Below are positions 22,001-36,107 of a stretch of 64,000 nucleotides of DNA, one piece after another. The DNA comes from Lucinisca nassula. Lineage: Eukaryota; Mollusca; Bivalvia; Lucinida; Lucinidae. Location: positions 102,330,316-102,394,315 of the forward strand of contig OY757011.1 in NCBI GenBank assembly GCA_963580285.1, read 5' to 3'. The notes beneath the pieces were generated by a model. It did no database searches and was not told the origin of the DNA. It saw only the letters and a list, made by a program, of their open reading frames with translations. The translations under genes were made by a program, and so were the position numbers. Position 1 is the stretch's first letter. Each line of letters opens with the position of its first letter.

Positions 22001-25000
22001 AAAAGAATCCCAATGGAAATTGTGGATGAAAATGGTGACATAATCTCTTCCAAGAGTGCGGTTTTAGTTAAGTGGCAAAAAGCTTCTCACAGTTGCTTCA
22101 GCAGCAGGGGCAACATGAAGCTGCAGATGATGCCACGGGGATAGTCGAAATAACAAACATATTAGTTTGATGATGCAATTACGGTGTTAAAAGTAAACAC
22201 AAATCAATTTTCAAAGCTACGCGGGAGAAAGCGTGCGGGGTAGTTGGCATACCTTCTGACGTCTTTCGCAATGATACTTCGGTTTCATTTATGCATGTTT
22301 TATTTAATATTTGTTTTGCAACAGGTGTCGTTCCGTCTGAATGAGGAAAAGGTATTATCAACCCAATCCCAAAATCTAACACCGTCGACCCCCGGGATCC
22401 ACTTTCGTACAGAAGAATCACATTGGCACCTGCTACGTACGCAGTATATTGTTCTATTATAAACGAAAGAATAGATAAATGGCTGACCCGCAACCATATT
22501 TTAGTCGATGAGCAAAATGGGTTCAGAAAATGTAGAAGTACGATCGACCAGGTCACAAGGCTTACGAACTTGGTAGAAACCAGCTAAAACGTAAACTGAG
22601 CACATATACAGCCTACATTGGTTTTTCGAAGGCGTATGATAAGGTTAACCGTAATTTATTATGGCAAAGACTTGTAAAGTCGTGAACGGAAAGATGCTTA
22701 AAGCGGTTCAATCACAATATAATTCTGTTTTGTTATGCGTTCGCTTTAATGGCTTCCTGACTGACTGGTTTGACGTTAACGTCGGGTTACGTCAAGGCTG
22801 TCCACTCTCGCCTTTGTTATTTAACTGCTTTATAGATGATTTGACACAAAAATTAAGGCCGTAGGAACAGATGTATTACTTAATGGTACCTAACGAATCT
22901 GCATCCTATTGTATGCCGATGACATAGTGTTGTTAGCAGAAAATGAAACTGATTTACAGGTAATGCTTAATGTGGTATCCACTTGGTGTGATGAGAATCA
23001 TTTGTCAATTAATAACTCCAAAACTAAGATCGTCCATTATAGACCAATGTCTACACCTCGTACTAACTTCAATTTCAGCTATTCGAAATCAAATATAGGA
23101 ATAGTTGATAGATATGTATACTTAGGTATCACTATCCAAAAGCATTTGGACTGGAATATTACGGTTAAAGTCGTTGCACAATCGGCGGACAGAGCATTGG
23201 GATTGTTAATAGCCCAACGTAAGGTCTTGGGTGGAATGCCCTATCATGTCTATACCAAGCGATTCGACACTGGTCAGTTATATCATATGGGACAGCCGTT
23301 TGGGGTACTCGTCAATATTCTTGTATAGAAGCAGTGCAGCTAAAAGCACAACGGTACCTTTTAGGAACCGGCATATATACGCCGTCAGCCGCGGTTGCTG
23401 GAGCTGGGCTGGACCCCAACTTTCATTTAACAGTATAAGTGCGTATGTAACCAATGGGCGCGATTCCGTAATATGCCTGACCACCGAATTAAAAAAGGCA
23501 TATTTACCTTTTGTAAAGACAAGAGTGGTGCGCGATGCCAAAATTGGTATTTTAGAATATCAAAGCATTTTTCAAACTATAATTGAGTGTGGTCACGCAG
23601 AGAAGCTAGTAAGGTGACACCCCGGTACCAGATCCTCGGTGAGTCAGTATATCTCATGTCTCTCGGGATCGACCCTCAAGGTCCCTCGGGGCACTTATAT
23701 GTGTGTCATGGACGATAGCTTTCGATTCAGTCTGTGCTGTAACCTCACCGAACATTAATAATGCAATTATTTTAACATGTTTTATTTATCTTTTTCATTA
23801 TTGTATAATATATGTATATTCAGTACTGTGGTAGTCTCTTATAATTCTATAAAGAATGGCATGGTTAATTTTTATAACTATCTGTTGAGAAATGTATATT
23901 TATATGTTTATGTTGTTAACCATGATGAGACTTAAATTAACAACAACTACAACTACACCTTTTGAACTGACAATTTTTAGTTGAATGAAGAGGAAGTTGC
24001 AGCTGAAACAAAATGGGTATCATAGTATTGTCACACATGGATTACTCACCAGTGATAAGGCATAGCCAAAATGCTGTACCATAATGGAACACCAGAATAT
24101 GCGTAGCAGAGAAAGGAATGGTCAACTCCAAAGTATTCCGAATACAATGTTTGATGATGTTGGCTGTGCACATGCAGGTACCCGTCAGTATAAGAAAATA
24201 TGCTCCATAGCGTAGAAGAACAAGGAACAAGATGTTTGACAGCAGCCACAATGGCAAGGCAAGCCTGCAAAATATTCGACAAACATTATTAGATACCGCA
24301 GTGACCTTCATTAGGAAAACGTACAAATGTCAGGTATTGCAATAATTTATGTAAAACATTTTTTTTTCAGGTAGTTAGTTTTGTCATTTTTTTCTAAAAT
24401 CTGATTCGCGCATAGACCGTAGGCGCTCTTTAGGGTCGCCTCAATCCAACGTCTTAAATAGAAATTAAATAAGTGTACCTACAATCAAAGGATATAATTT
24501 TTCGCCACTTTCAAGGGCCGACAGACTGTAAAATTCAAAATTGCACAGTACTTCTTACTTGATATTCTGTGAGATTTGCTTTTTTTCTTGCAGGTTTATG
24601 TTACTTAAATACAAACTTGCGCTAGTTGTCTCCAATAACGCCTGTTTGTGGTGACGAACGGTTATGTCCCTTGACGTACGTATTATTATTATTTTTTTTT
24701 TGTTGCTTGTCTACCTTTTATGGGCACATTTCATGAATACTTTATATATGAATTGCAAATAAAGTTTTGTATTCGTATTACCGTAGGAAGTTGGCTTTAA
24801 AGGAGGGACTCGCCAATGTGGTTGGTGTATAAATTCCAATTAACCCATTGAGTACCAGAAACCCCAAAACCGGTAATTGGCAAACAGTGCAGGCACAGAA
24901 CGCGGCATCTGATCAGGGCCTACATTGTTTGCAAAAAAAAGTTAGCCATTCTCCAAATAAATTTTTGAAGAAAACACAATCTGACACACCTAAATTCTGA

Positions 25001-28000
25001 AATGGATATGTGCTATATATAAGGAGGAAGCTTCCCTTTGGATACAAACATGGTTAACCTACCATAGTAGCATGTGAGCATACAACCCGGATTCTCGGTA
25101 AAGACGTCCCCATCGAATCCCTTCACCGTCCAGAGTAAAATACTCCGCAATCCATAATATTGGCAGTGGTAGGCCTCTGAACTGGGCAGCTCGGTACTCC
25201 TGGTTGAATTCATTGGCTGAAATGCATAATTATACAGTAAAATTCCTATATTAAGACCACCTTTGGGAATGTTCAAAAGTGGTCTCTAAGACCACTTTTG
25301 AACAGTCCCAAATGTGGTCCCTGACCAAAAGATACTGTTTTCAGAAAACACAAAGAAAGAAAAGCTGCACTCTTCTAAACAGGCTTGTTAAACCAGAATT
25401 AGTCTAAATTTTAGACTGTCTAAATAGCGAAATTTCACTGGATACCATGTAGACTACTGTGCTAATCGTAATTTTGTATGGTGATTTTATGTGCTCGTGG
25501 TATCGAAAGTACAAAACAGAACAGAATACTACTTTATTGGTTTTGTTTGTTTGATTTGAGGTTTAACGTCCACGCCAACACTGTAAAGGTCATTTTGGAG
25601 ACGTTGCTTCCAATTGTGTGGGACTTTTACCCGACATTGAGATGAAATGACATCTCAACCCGGCCCAATGAAACCAATAGGTTTTATAAGCATGGACGGT
25701 CCGACACTCACAGCGCTTTGCTTGGGCAGGCTCAGATCCTCTAAGCGGTTTACCAGTAATCGTGTACGGGTCGGTTTCAGCTCTGCGTGGAAGCATCATG
25801 CAGCCCATCTATTTCTTCAAGCCCCGATGGGCGGGGGCATACTACTTTATTGGTATAATGAAATCCCAGACAAACTGCATCATACACTGGCCCTGCGCCC
25901 ATCGGGGCTTGGGGAAATAGATTGGGCTGCATGGTGCTTCCACAAAAAGCTGTGAAACCGGCCGCACATGAGTGCTGGTAAACCGCTTAGAAGGTCTAAG
26001 CCTGCCCAGGCAAAGTGTTGCGAGTTGGACGGTCCATAAATATAACACCTATTGTATTCATTGGGTGGCCGGGCTTGAGATGTCATTTCATCTCAGTGTC
26101 GGGTAAAAGTCCCACAAAACGGGAAGCAACATCTCCAAAATGACCTTAATAGTTTTGTCGGGACGTCAAACCTCAATTTAAGCAAAACTTTGTATTATTA
26201 AATGTGAAGAAGCGCTCGACAAAACCTATAATAAGGCTCCTGTGATCAGCGTAGACTCAGATCAGCCTGCACATCCGCACAGTCTGCTCAGAACCTTCGC
26301 TGATCGTATGTTCCTTCTGTAGCTTGGGGGCTGTCCCAAGAGAGATCATCCACCACGAAAACACAGCTATATAATTTTGACCCCAACCCTTTTTGTACCA
26401 AATGGAATCTTCCTCCTTATTAATAGCAGGAGTCCATTTCAAAATTTAGGGGTGTCAGGTTGTGTTTTCATCAAAATTTTTTTGGAAAATGACTGAACTT
26501 TTAGCAAACAGTGGAGGCCCTGATCAGGCGGCGTCTGATCTGGGCCTGCACTGTTTGCCAGGGTACCCGTTTTGGAGTTTCTGGTACTCAACGGGTTAAA
26601 CCCCACTTTCATACAGTAAAACTCGGATTTTCAGGGGTATGCATTATTTTTCTTATTTCTGCTCAAAACATAGAATATGGGTACTCGTTAGAATCGCCTC
26701 GCCGAGGCGGCTCTACTGAGTCCCAACTACTTTCATGACGTTGTTGCATCTGTCTTTCAAGCACAGGATGATTTCTGCATTGAAATGAAAAGAAGATGGC
26801 GACCAATTTTCAAGCTTAATCACGCCTCCTGAAATCCATGCCCTGACTGGAACTATTTTAGTTGGAAATCAGAACGGTTGAATTTGAAAATCCAATGGTA
26901 AAACACGAATGGAAATATAATAAACAACCAGTGCTTCAGCTGAAGTGCACGACCCGCCGGATGCTTTTAGCTTTATGAGTGTTACCATATATGGGTATGG
27001 CGGCCATTTTGGTCATGTGACCTGGACCTAAAACGGTTCCCCCAATAAATGCGCCTTATCGTAAGGAGCAAAAATATATCTTATACTTTAGTACTGTATT
27101 CTGAATCGTTTGCATGATAAAATGCATTCTCACTTTTCCAATACAAAAGCATAGGTGTCAAAGTTTGACCTAGGCACAAAGAAGGTCAAGGTCAACCCAG
27201 GGTCACCATTTTAGCAATTTATGATGGGCCTACGTCCCAGATGTTATTTATCAAGTTTCGTGGAAATCTGCCCAGTGGTTCTGGAGAAGACTATTTTGAA
27301 GGGTTTTTACCATATATGGCTTGGCGGCCATTTTGGTCATGTGACCTGGACCCCATGAGCAAAGTTTGGTTTCCCCCATCCCATAGAGGCTCCATATGAA
27401 ATTTGACTTCAATCGGCCCAACGGTTTCCGAGGAGAAGCAGTTCGAAAATTTTCACTCTTTTCGCCTCGGCGAGGCTATACTAAATGGAATGTAATATTT
27501 CGCAAGTTCATTGGTAAGATCTCATTGATATCTATCAGTATGCCAAATATCGTTTAAATATTCCAAGTGGTTAAGTCACTATCATCAATTTTCACAAACG
27601 GGTTACGGACGGACAGACAGACAGACCATATATGGCTTTGCGGCCATTTTGGTCATGTGACCCGGACCCCATGAGCAAATATTGGTTTCCCCCATCCCAA
27701 AGAGGCTTCATATGAAATTTGATTTCAATCGGCCCAACGGTTTCCGAGCAGAAGCAGTTCGAAAATGTTCACATTTTTCGCCTCGGCGAGGCTATACTAA
27801 ATGGAATGTAATATTTCGCAAGTTCATTGTTTAGATCTCATTGATATCTATCAGTATGCCAAAAATTGTTTAAATATTCCAAGCGGTTAAGTCACCATCA
27901 CCAATTTTCACAAACGGGTTACGGACGGACCCAAAGAAGGTCAAGGTCAACCCAGGGTCACCATTTTAGCAATTTACCCAGATGATATTTATCAAGTTTC

Positions 28001-31000
28001 GTGGAAATCTGCCCAGTGGTTCTGGAGAAGACTATTATTGAAGGGTTTTTACCATATATGGCTTGGCGGCCATTTTAGTCATGTGACCTGGACCCCATGA
28101 GCAAATTTTTGTTTCCCTGTGCTATAGAGGCTCCGTATGAAATTTGACTTCAATCGGCCCAACGGTTTCCGAGGAGAAGCAGTTCGAAAATTTTCACAGT
28201 TTTCGCCTCGGCGAGGCTATACAAAATGGAATGTAATATTTCGCAAGTTCATTGGTTAGATCTCATTGATATCTATCAGTATGCCAAATATTGTTTAAAT
28301 ATTCCAAGCGGTTAAGTCACTATCACCAATTTTCACAAACGGGTTACTGACGGACAGACAGACAGACCATATATGGCTTTGCGGCCATTTTGGTCATGTG
28401 ATCTGGACCCCATGAGCAAATTTTGGTTTCCCCCATCCCATAGAGGCTCCATATGAAATTTGACTTCAATCGGCCCAACGGTGTCGATCGGAGAAGCAGT
28501 TCGAAAATTTTCACATTTTTCGCCTCAGCGAGGCTATACTAAATGGAATGTTATATTTCGCAAGTTCATTGGTTAGATCTCATTGATATCTATCAGTATG
28601 CCAAAATTGTTTAAATATTCCAAGCGGTTAAGTAACTATCACCAATTTTCACAAACGGGTTACGGACGGACAGACTGACAGAATGACCGAATGACAGAAT
28701 GACACGGTGATTTTAGGGCACTCTTAGAAATCAACCGACTTCAGTCGGTTGCTTTTTCTGCGGGTCGTGCAATTTATTTTGTTGTTTCGACTGATTACAG
28801 AGAAATAATCCATTCGTGTTCTCTAAGGCTTTCCTGTGAAAAAAAAAATCTCGTTCGCTACGAGTTTTTTGCTCGAAAGGCTTAGCACACTTGTGAATTA
28901 ATTCACCGTAATCGATGAAAAAAAAAAAAAAAAAACTCCATGTAACAAATTCGATAATCCACAAGTGGATTAAAATGTGCGAATTAGTTAGATACACCCA
29001 GCAGCGTTACATGTACGACGTCCTTAACAACGTCGGGAATATTGGCATTCTTGTGAAACAATCGTGAATAAAATGCGTTTCAAATGCCATATGATAAATA
29101 GAAGCTTGCATTCGTGCTCTTGTATTATTGAATTTATTAAAACAGTTGAAGGAAAGGGATAACATGTTTATCCCTTTTCCGCAACTCGTTTAATAATTCA
29201 ATACTACATGAACACCCATGTAAGACCCTTTATTTATCATTTGACGTCGCGTCTGAGAATGTAATAACGCCATGTAATCAATTCGATAATCCACTAGTGG
29301 ATTAAATATTCTAATTAGTTAGATGCACCCCGTACCGTTACAGGTACGACGTTTTTAACGACGCGTTTCAAATGCCATATGATAAATAGAAGCTTGCATT
29401 CGTGCTCTTGTATTATTGAATTTATTAAAACAGTTGAAGAAAAGGGATAACATGTTTATCCCTTTTCCTCAACTCGTTTAATAATTCAATAATACATGAA
29501 CACTCATGTAAGTTCCTTTATTTATCATATGACGTTGCTTCTGAGAATGTAACAACGCCATGTAATCAATTCGATAATCCACTAGTGGATTAAATATGCA
29601 AATTAGTTAGATGCACCCCGTAACGTTACAGGTACGACGTTTTTAACGACGCCGCGTTTACTTATAGCGGAATATTGACATTTTTGTAAAACAATCGTGA
29701 ATAAAATGCGCTTTAAATGTCATATGATAAAAAGAATCTTGCATTTGTGTTCATGTATTATTGAATTTATTAAACCTGTTGAGGAAAAGGCATAAAATGC
29801 TCGGCAAGCCTCGCATTGTATCCCTTTTCCTCAACTCGTTTAATAAATTCAATAATACATGAACACTCATGCAAGATCCTCTATTTATTAATTTCAAATC
29901 ATTGAAATAATCACTCGTTTAAGATCCTCTATACAGTAGAACTTCGATGGCTCGAACACCTATTTTACTAGGGCTGGGTCGAACCCGTTTTTGAGCCCCT
30001 AGGGAAATTCTCTATCTTAAGAAATAGTGTGTGTGTGTGTGTGTGTCGGGGGGGGGGGGGTAGTTAAGAAGGTTTTAGTCTTTGATCTTGCAAATGTATA
30101 CTGTGTGTACTCATTAGAATCGCCTCGATGAGGCGATTCTAATGAGTACACACAGCAAACATTTTCCTTATAGAACACCGAAAAGATGTCTAAAAGTATC
30201 TCGTTATGCCTGCTGACTGTAACCCTCAGTGGTTCGAACTACCCCTGTCTCGAACAGATTTTCGAGGTCCCAAAGGTGTTCGAGCCATTGAAGTTCGACT
30301 GTATATCTTACCAAATGGTCCAAATCCTAATCTACCTTGCCTCCAACTCCAGCTGAATTCTTCATTGTAGTTAATTGTCTCATTTAGCTGATGTATCGGT
30401 TCGCCTATAAAAGAATGGTTTTCTCAAGTAAAGCAACTCACATGAACGTTCTTTGTTTCTAAATCCCCTAAAAACCCAATCATCCAACTGCGCACACGGT
30501 CCCTGAGAAATGCCATGTATCAAAGTCGAAGCAACATCATAGCATGACATTGCATAGAACTTGCTATATGACCTTGCATCGACGTTGATAAGATGTTGCC
30601 TTCAATGAATGGATCCTGTAAGTTAGGTTCACACTTATACAGTAAAGTCTAATGTAAACGTATAGAAAACAATATAGTTCATACTTCCATGAACGCATCG
30701 AGTCAAATGATTTTCATTGACGTCAGCCTAAACCATGGTTCTCTGCGGGCGTTGGTGACGTCAACGCTGCTCCGCTCTTTGAAGAAAAACAGCATGTACT
30801 GTTCATTCACTTTGCACGCGACCCACTGCGTTTATACTTCCATGAACCGCAAATATAGGGGCCTGGATAAAAGCGTGGTTTGTCCCTCGTTTGTTACCAG
30901 TGTGGCCTGGTTGCATGTGGCAGGTTAGTGGTCGCCCATCTAAGGTAGATGTTTTTCTCCGGATACTGTGGATTCCTCCATCACATAATACTACATTATG

Positions 31001-34000
31001 TAACATACGCCTATTTTGGTGTAATCAATTAAAATGAATTAAGTTAAAACCAATGCACAGAACGACTAACTCACGCACCTTTCATATGCACGCCGATTGA
31101 AACTTTTCTGATTATATTTTCTGGTCCTTTAGGATCATTGAGTTCATTTTGAATCATTTGGAAAATAGAGTTCTGCTTAAGCCGGCTCTAGAGGGCACAT
31201 TTCAGTACTGGTCATGAACAGACTCAATAAAACCGAGTCTGCTATTTTCGTTTTCAGAACTTATTTTATGTGTCTGCTTGTTTCCGGTCGTGGACTGATT
31301 TCTGGCTTGTAAATTAAATAAATATTAATAATAAAAAAGATAACATTCCTAAACCATGTTCGCACATGCGTTTACCTTTCAATGCGGCATTATTTTCATT
31401 TAACTTTCAATGTCCCGCCCCCGCCTATCGGGACTTGAAGAAATAGATTGGGCTGCATGATGATTCCGTGCACGCAAAGCAGAAATTGACCCAACATTAG
31501 CACTGGTAAACCGCTTAGAGGTTCTAAGCCTGCCCAGGAAATGTGGTGCTAATGGCATGCATACGAGGACTGTTCAAATATGAATGCAAGTAGAACGTTT
31601 TCTCATGCACTAATGCGAAAATCACCTGGAAATAAATATCACAGCGTAGAAAAACATTTTACCTATACATTGATACCAAACCTGTTAAAATCAGTTCACT
31701 TTAGCCATGTATATCGTTCGATCTACTCTTGTATACTTATACAAAACATGGTTGGAAGAAGGTCAGAGTACGCCGTTGAAATACGGTCCTATATTAAGAA
31801 TCTTTGTATTCTTGGTATACGGTGCAAATGCATTTTGGATGAAATATGTTCGGTTTATGGGCATAATGAAATGTCTTTTCCGACAGTTTTTCGTTGGTGT
31901 AAGAAATTCAGCTGTGGGCTAGGCTCAACAGAAGATGTACCACATGATCGTCGGCCGAAAAGAGCAAAATCTGCCAAGATGGTTGCTAGAGTGAAAGAAA
32001 TAGTTGCTACCGATGCACGATACACCATCAGGCAAATAGCTAGTATGGCTGGCATCTCATTAGGAGCAGCTCATACAATTCTGAAACGGGATTTGAAAAT
32101 GAGAGAGATCTGTGCTAGATGGATTCCCCATCTGTTGACAGATGAGCAGAAAAAGACACGCGTTCAGTGCACCAAGAAGTTGCTTAAAAGTTTCCAAATT
32201 ACAATGCACGGTCTTTCGCTTATGTCTTCACAGGTGACGAGACATGGGTTCACTTTTTTGAGCCAAAACGAAAGATTCAGAACAAAATATGGGCAACAAA
32301 GTATTGCAAAAGACCATGCATTTCAAAGCGGACCATGAGCGTCAAGAAGGTAATGTATGCCATATATTCTTTTCAAATCAGGGCCCTGCTATTCAGGTTG
32401 CTGTGCCTAAAATTTGTAAATGCGAAGTTTTACAAGAATAAAGTTCTTCGAAATTTGAAGAAATATTTCAAAGAACGAAGACCCGCAACTGGTTTGGCCA
32501 ATGTCAGATTGCTACATGACAATGCGTCATCGCATAAGGCGTTCATTGTGCAAGACTATCTGAAGCAAGAAAAGGATGTTGAACTCCCTCACCCCCCGTG
32601 TTCCCCTGACCTTGCCCCGTGTGACTTTTTTTTTGTTCCCGCGGCTGAAAAAAAAACCTTTCTGGTCGAAAATTTGTACAGCGCAAACACCTCGGTTCTG
32701 CAATATTCCAGTGCCTTCATAGTATACCTCGAAAAGACTACCAAAATGCATTCAATGGTTGGATCAGAAGACTGAAAGTTTGTATATCTGTTAAAGGGGA
32801 ATACTTTGAAGGGACAAAATAATTTTTTCATCGAAATCTATCACGGAATCATTTTTATGTGCTTAGTTGTATTCATATTTGAACAGTCCTCGTATAAACC
32901 TTATTTGTTTCATTGGGCGACAGGGCTTGAGATGTCATTTCATCTCAGTGTCGGGTAAAAGTCCCACAAAATTGGAAGCAACGTCTCCAAAATGACATAT
33001 ACAGTGTTGACGGGGACGTTAAACCTCAAATCAAACAAAACTTCCAATATGACATATATCCATCGTCCTATACCATTTTCGCGCATGTGCATGCATGACT
33101 TTCAATGTGACATTTCATTACGATAGCCAGCCTTCAAAACAGTTATTTTTCTGATGAAAATTTGTGATATTCATCCTTGTCCTATTTTTGCTCTAAACAT
33201 AGGTTATGGGTGCTCGTTAGAACCGCCTCAATGAGGCGGTTCTAACGAGTACCCACAACCTATGTCTTGGGCGCAGGAAAACAACGTATACCACTGTTAC
33301 TCCCAGTTTTCTTTCTAAAAATTGGGTTTTACAGGGTTGTTCATAACATAATGCATTTACCTTTCAATGTGACATTTATTCCACGAAGTCCAATATGAAC
33401 ACCAATTAAAGCTTTTATGTCTTTGCCAGTGCCCGCCTTGTATTTTGTTGTGGCTTGTGTATAAGAAGACTCCCAGTCCTGACTGAAGTTTGTGACTGAA
33501 AAATAATTAACAGTCCCGTGTAATAAATAGACGATTTTACACGAGTGGCCATTTCATATGAATTTTTTTAAACGAGCATTGGCGAGTTTCACAAATCTCA
33601 TGCTAGTGAATTGATTCTGTTTATCTCATGTGGGATATCTCAGACGAGTTTTGTTTGGTTGGCTTGAGGTTTAACGTTCCCGTCAACACTATATAAGTCA
33701 TTTTGAAGACGTTGCTTCCAATTCTGTGGGACTTTTACCCGACATTGAGGTGAAGTGACATGCCGTCAAACGATACCAAAAGGGTTTATATGCAGTGACG
33801 GTCCGACTTGCTCCTCTTTGTCCTCTAAGCGGTTTATCAGTTCTCATGTGCGGTCGGTTTCAGCTCTGCGTGTAAGGATCATGCAGCATAATCTATTTCT
33901 TCAAGCCCCGATTGGCGGGGGCGGATCTTACACGAGTGGTCATCAGTGAAAGATCTGCTTAATTGTGACTATAAGATGCTTTATACATGAAATCTTTTCC

Positions 34001-36074
34001 ATGGCCATTCTCTCCCTTCCGCTGATTCAAGAAGGACAGTTGTCATTTTCTGGCGAAAGAATGTGCACTGTACTGGGTTAACCGCCTGTACCCGCTCATC
34101 GGGGCTTGAAGAAATAGATGGGCTGCATGATGCTTCCACGCAGAGCTGAAACCTATCAAACACGAGTACTGGTAAACCGATTAGAAGATCTAAGCCTGCC
34201 CAGACAAAGCGGCGCGAGTCGGTCGGTCCATGCTTGTAAACCCTATTGGTTTCATTGGGCGACCGGGCTTGAGGTGTCATTTCATCTCAATGTCGGGTAA
34301 AAGTCCCACAAAATTGGAAGCAACTTCTCCAAAATGACCTATACAGTGTTGACGGGGACGTTAAACCTCATATCAATCAAACAAAAACTTAGACCATCCG
34401 GCAGTACTAGTCCATGGCTTTGCGTCTCATAGAAGGAACATTGGCTAGCAGGGTCTCAAGTATTTGTTATGAACTATAGACACCCCTTTAAGCCCGATAG
34501 AAACCTCCGTGGTGTAGTGGTTACGCTACTCGCCTTGTAAACCAGGGGTCGCAGGATCGATCCCGGGCTTCTCCAGACTTTCGGATGAGTCTTTAAACCG
34601 AGGTCCCATCTCCGTATGACCTTAGCTTTTGGTGGGATGTAAAACTCAAACACTCACTCACCATTAAGCTCGATCGTGACTCAGCGATAAGTTGAAAGAG
34701 TATAATTATCTGTCTTTAATGAGACTCGTGGTTAATATTTACCCGTAATGATCCTAAGTATCGGGACAGGTAGGCCTAAGCAAACAGTGCAGATCCAGAT
34801 CAGACTGCTAGAGCAGTCTGATCAGGGCCTGCACTGTTTTGCCATTCCGTTTGCATCTTTTGGACTTCTTGCTGGATCATGAAACAAATCTGTTAAAATT
34901 TTAGGAGAATGACAGCAAGTCCTCGCTCGAGTGTCCGAAGTTTTACGACTTATACGGGGAAGTCAGCCCAAAAAAGGTTCCTTCCTCAATATGTTATATA
35001 GCCATATTTTATATAGCCAATGCTTAGTGAGCCCTACTTTTGAGACTGCCAAAAGTGCTCTTAATAGTGCAGTTTTATTTTTTTCTGTAATTTAAACTGC
35101 AATAAATCCATTGAAGTACTTTAATTACTTGGCTTTGATAACGGTTTAGCACATTTTGAAATCGAGATGACATTCGATCACTTTCTCACTTCCTAGTTCA
35201 ACGTTTTCAGTTGTGGCGTACTTTAACCGTTTTGTACCAAATGGAGTCTTCCTTCTTGTATATAGCAGGAGTCCATTTCAAACTTTAGGGGTATACGGTT
35301 GTGTTTTCTTCCAAATCTATGTCTAATGATCGACTCAAGATGAGCGAACGAGTCTTGAACGAGGCATAAAACTGAAATAAATGAACTAAATCAAAGCACT
35401 GATAGCGCTAGTTGCCAATTAGTGGGTCGATTGTGTCTGAGACTATCGGCTAAAAATACTACTCAGGAACCCGGACCTATATCTTTAGATTTCTGTACTT
35501 TAAGCAAATATATATAAATAATATAGACCCTGTTCAGACGCCGCGTTCTGCGACGTTTGTCCCCGAGGTTATAAAACTTTTTTCAAGCTCTATTCAACTG
35601 AGCATGAAATGTGTAGTGCATGTAAAAAATAAAATACAAATACGTTTGGCGAGTTTTCTGTCTCAGTTAGCAGAGAATGTTGTATGTCGGGCTCACAAAT
35701 TTTAAAATGCCAACAATTGTTGGCATTTTAAAATTTGTGAGCGGGATAAATTTCTTGCTCAAGTGAGCTGAGCATGAAAAATGTTTTATAATCTCGGGTC
35801 CTCATCTGGCTCTGCGTTGTTTGCTAATGACCCATACTGGGACGCTTGGCACACTGTACTTGCGAGCCCAGTAATTTGATCTGTTTATTTTTAGACTGCG
35901 CACGGTTTAACTTTACTGGTCAGTAGAGTCACGTGGACATCAGCCGTATAAGCGACAATGTATATATAACCATTCCTTTTTCTTGCTGTTGTAATTGTTA
36001 TTGTATGTATGCTTATACAGGGAAGTGTTTAACCCAAACCTTGCTTATTTTAAGAAACAAAAACAAAAAAAAAA

Positions 36075-36107
<33 letters not shown>

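Larger units (their letters stand above)
20955..23960 (+). mobile_element. Non-LTR retrotransposon (LINE), 5' truncated and frame-broken
   Basis: Endonuclease, then reverse transcriptase, then a C-terminal segment, in LINE order and all on the plus strand. Reading starts mid-endonuclease (ICVCYLSPENSSRQEDAF at about 20975). After the last frame (23617) there is an untranslated tail ending in AACAACAACTACAACTACA near 23960. It sits in DUOXA intron 6 in antisense to the gene. Clade not assigned. Confidence 0.85.
31415..33036 (+). mobile_element. Bivalve SINE split by a mariner insertion
   Basis: The left part 31415-31561 (CCCGCCCCCGCCTATCGGGACTTG .. GGCATGCA) and right part 32895-33036 (TAAACCTTATTTGTTTCATTGGG .. 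GACGTTAAACCTCAAATCAAAC) join into one SINE when the mariner at 31562-32894 is left out. Confidence 0.85.

Noticed and set aside
24046..24282. Alternative frame over DUOXA exon 6 (QACLAIVAAVKHL)
   Set aside because: Only the frame LALPLWLLSN joins exons 5 and 7 in phase and matches the family.
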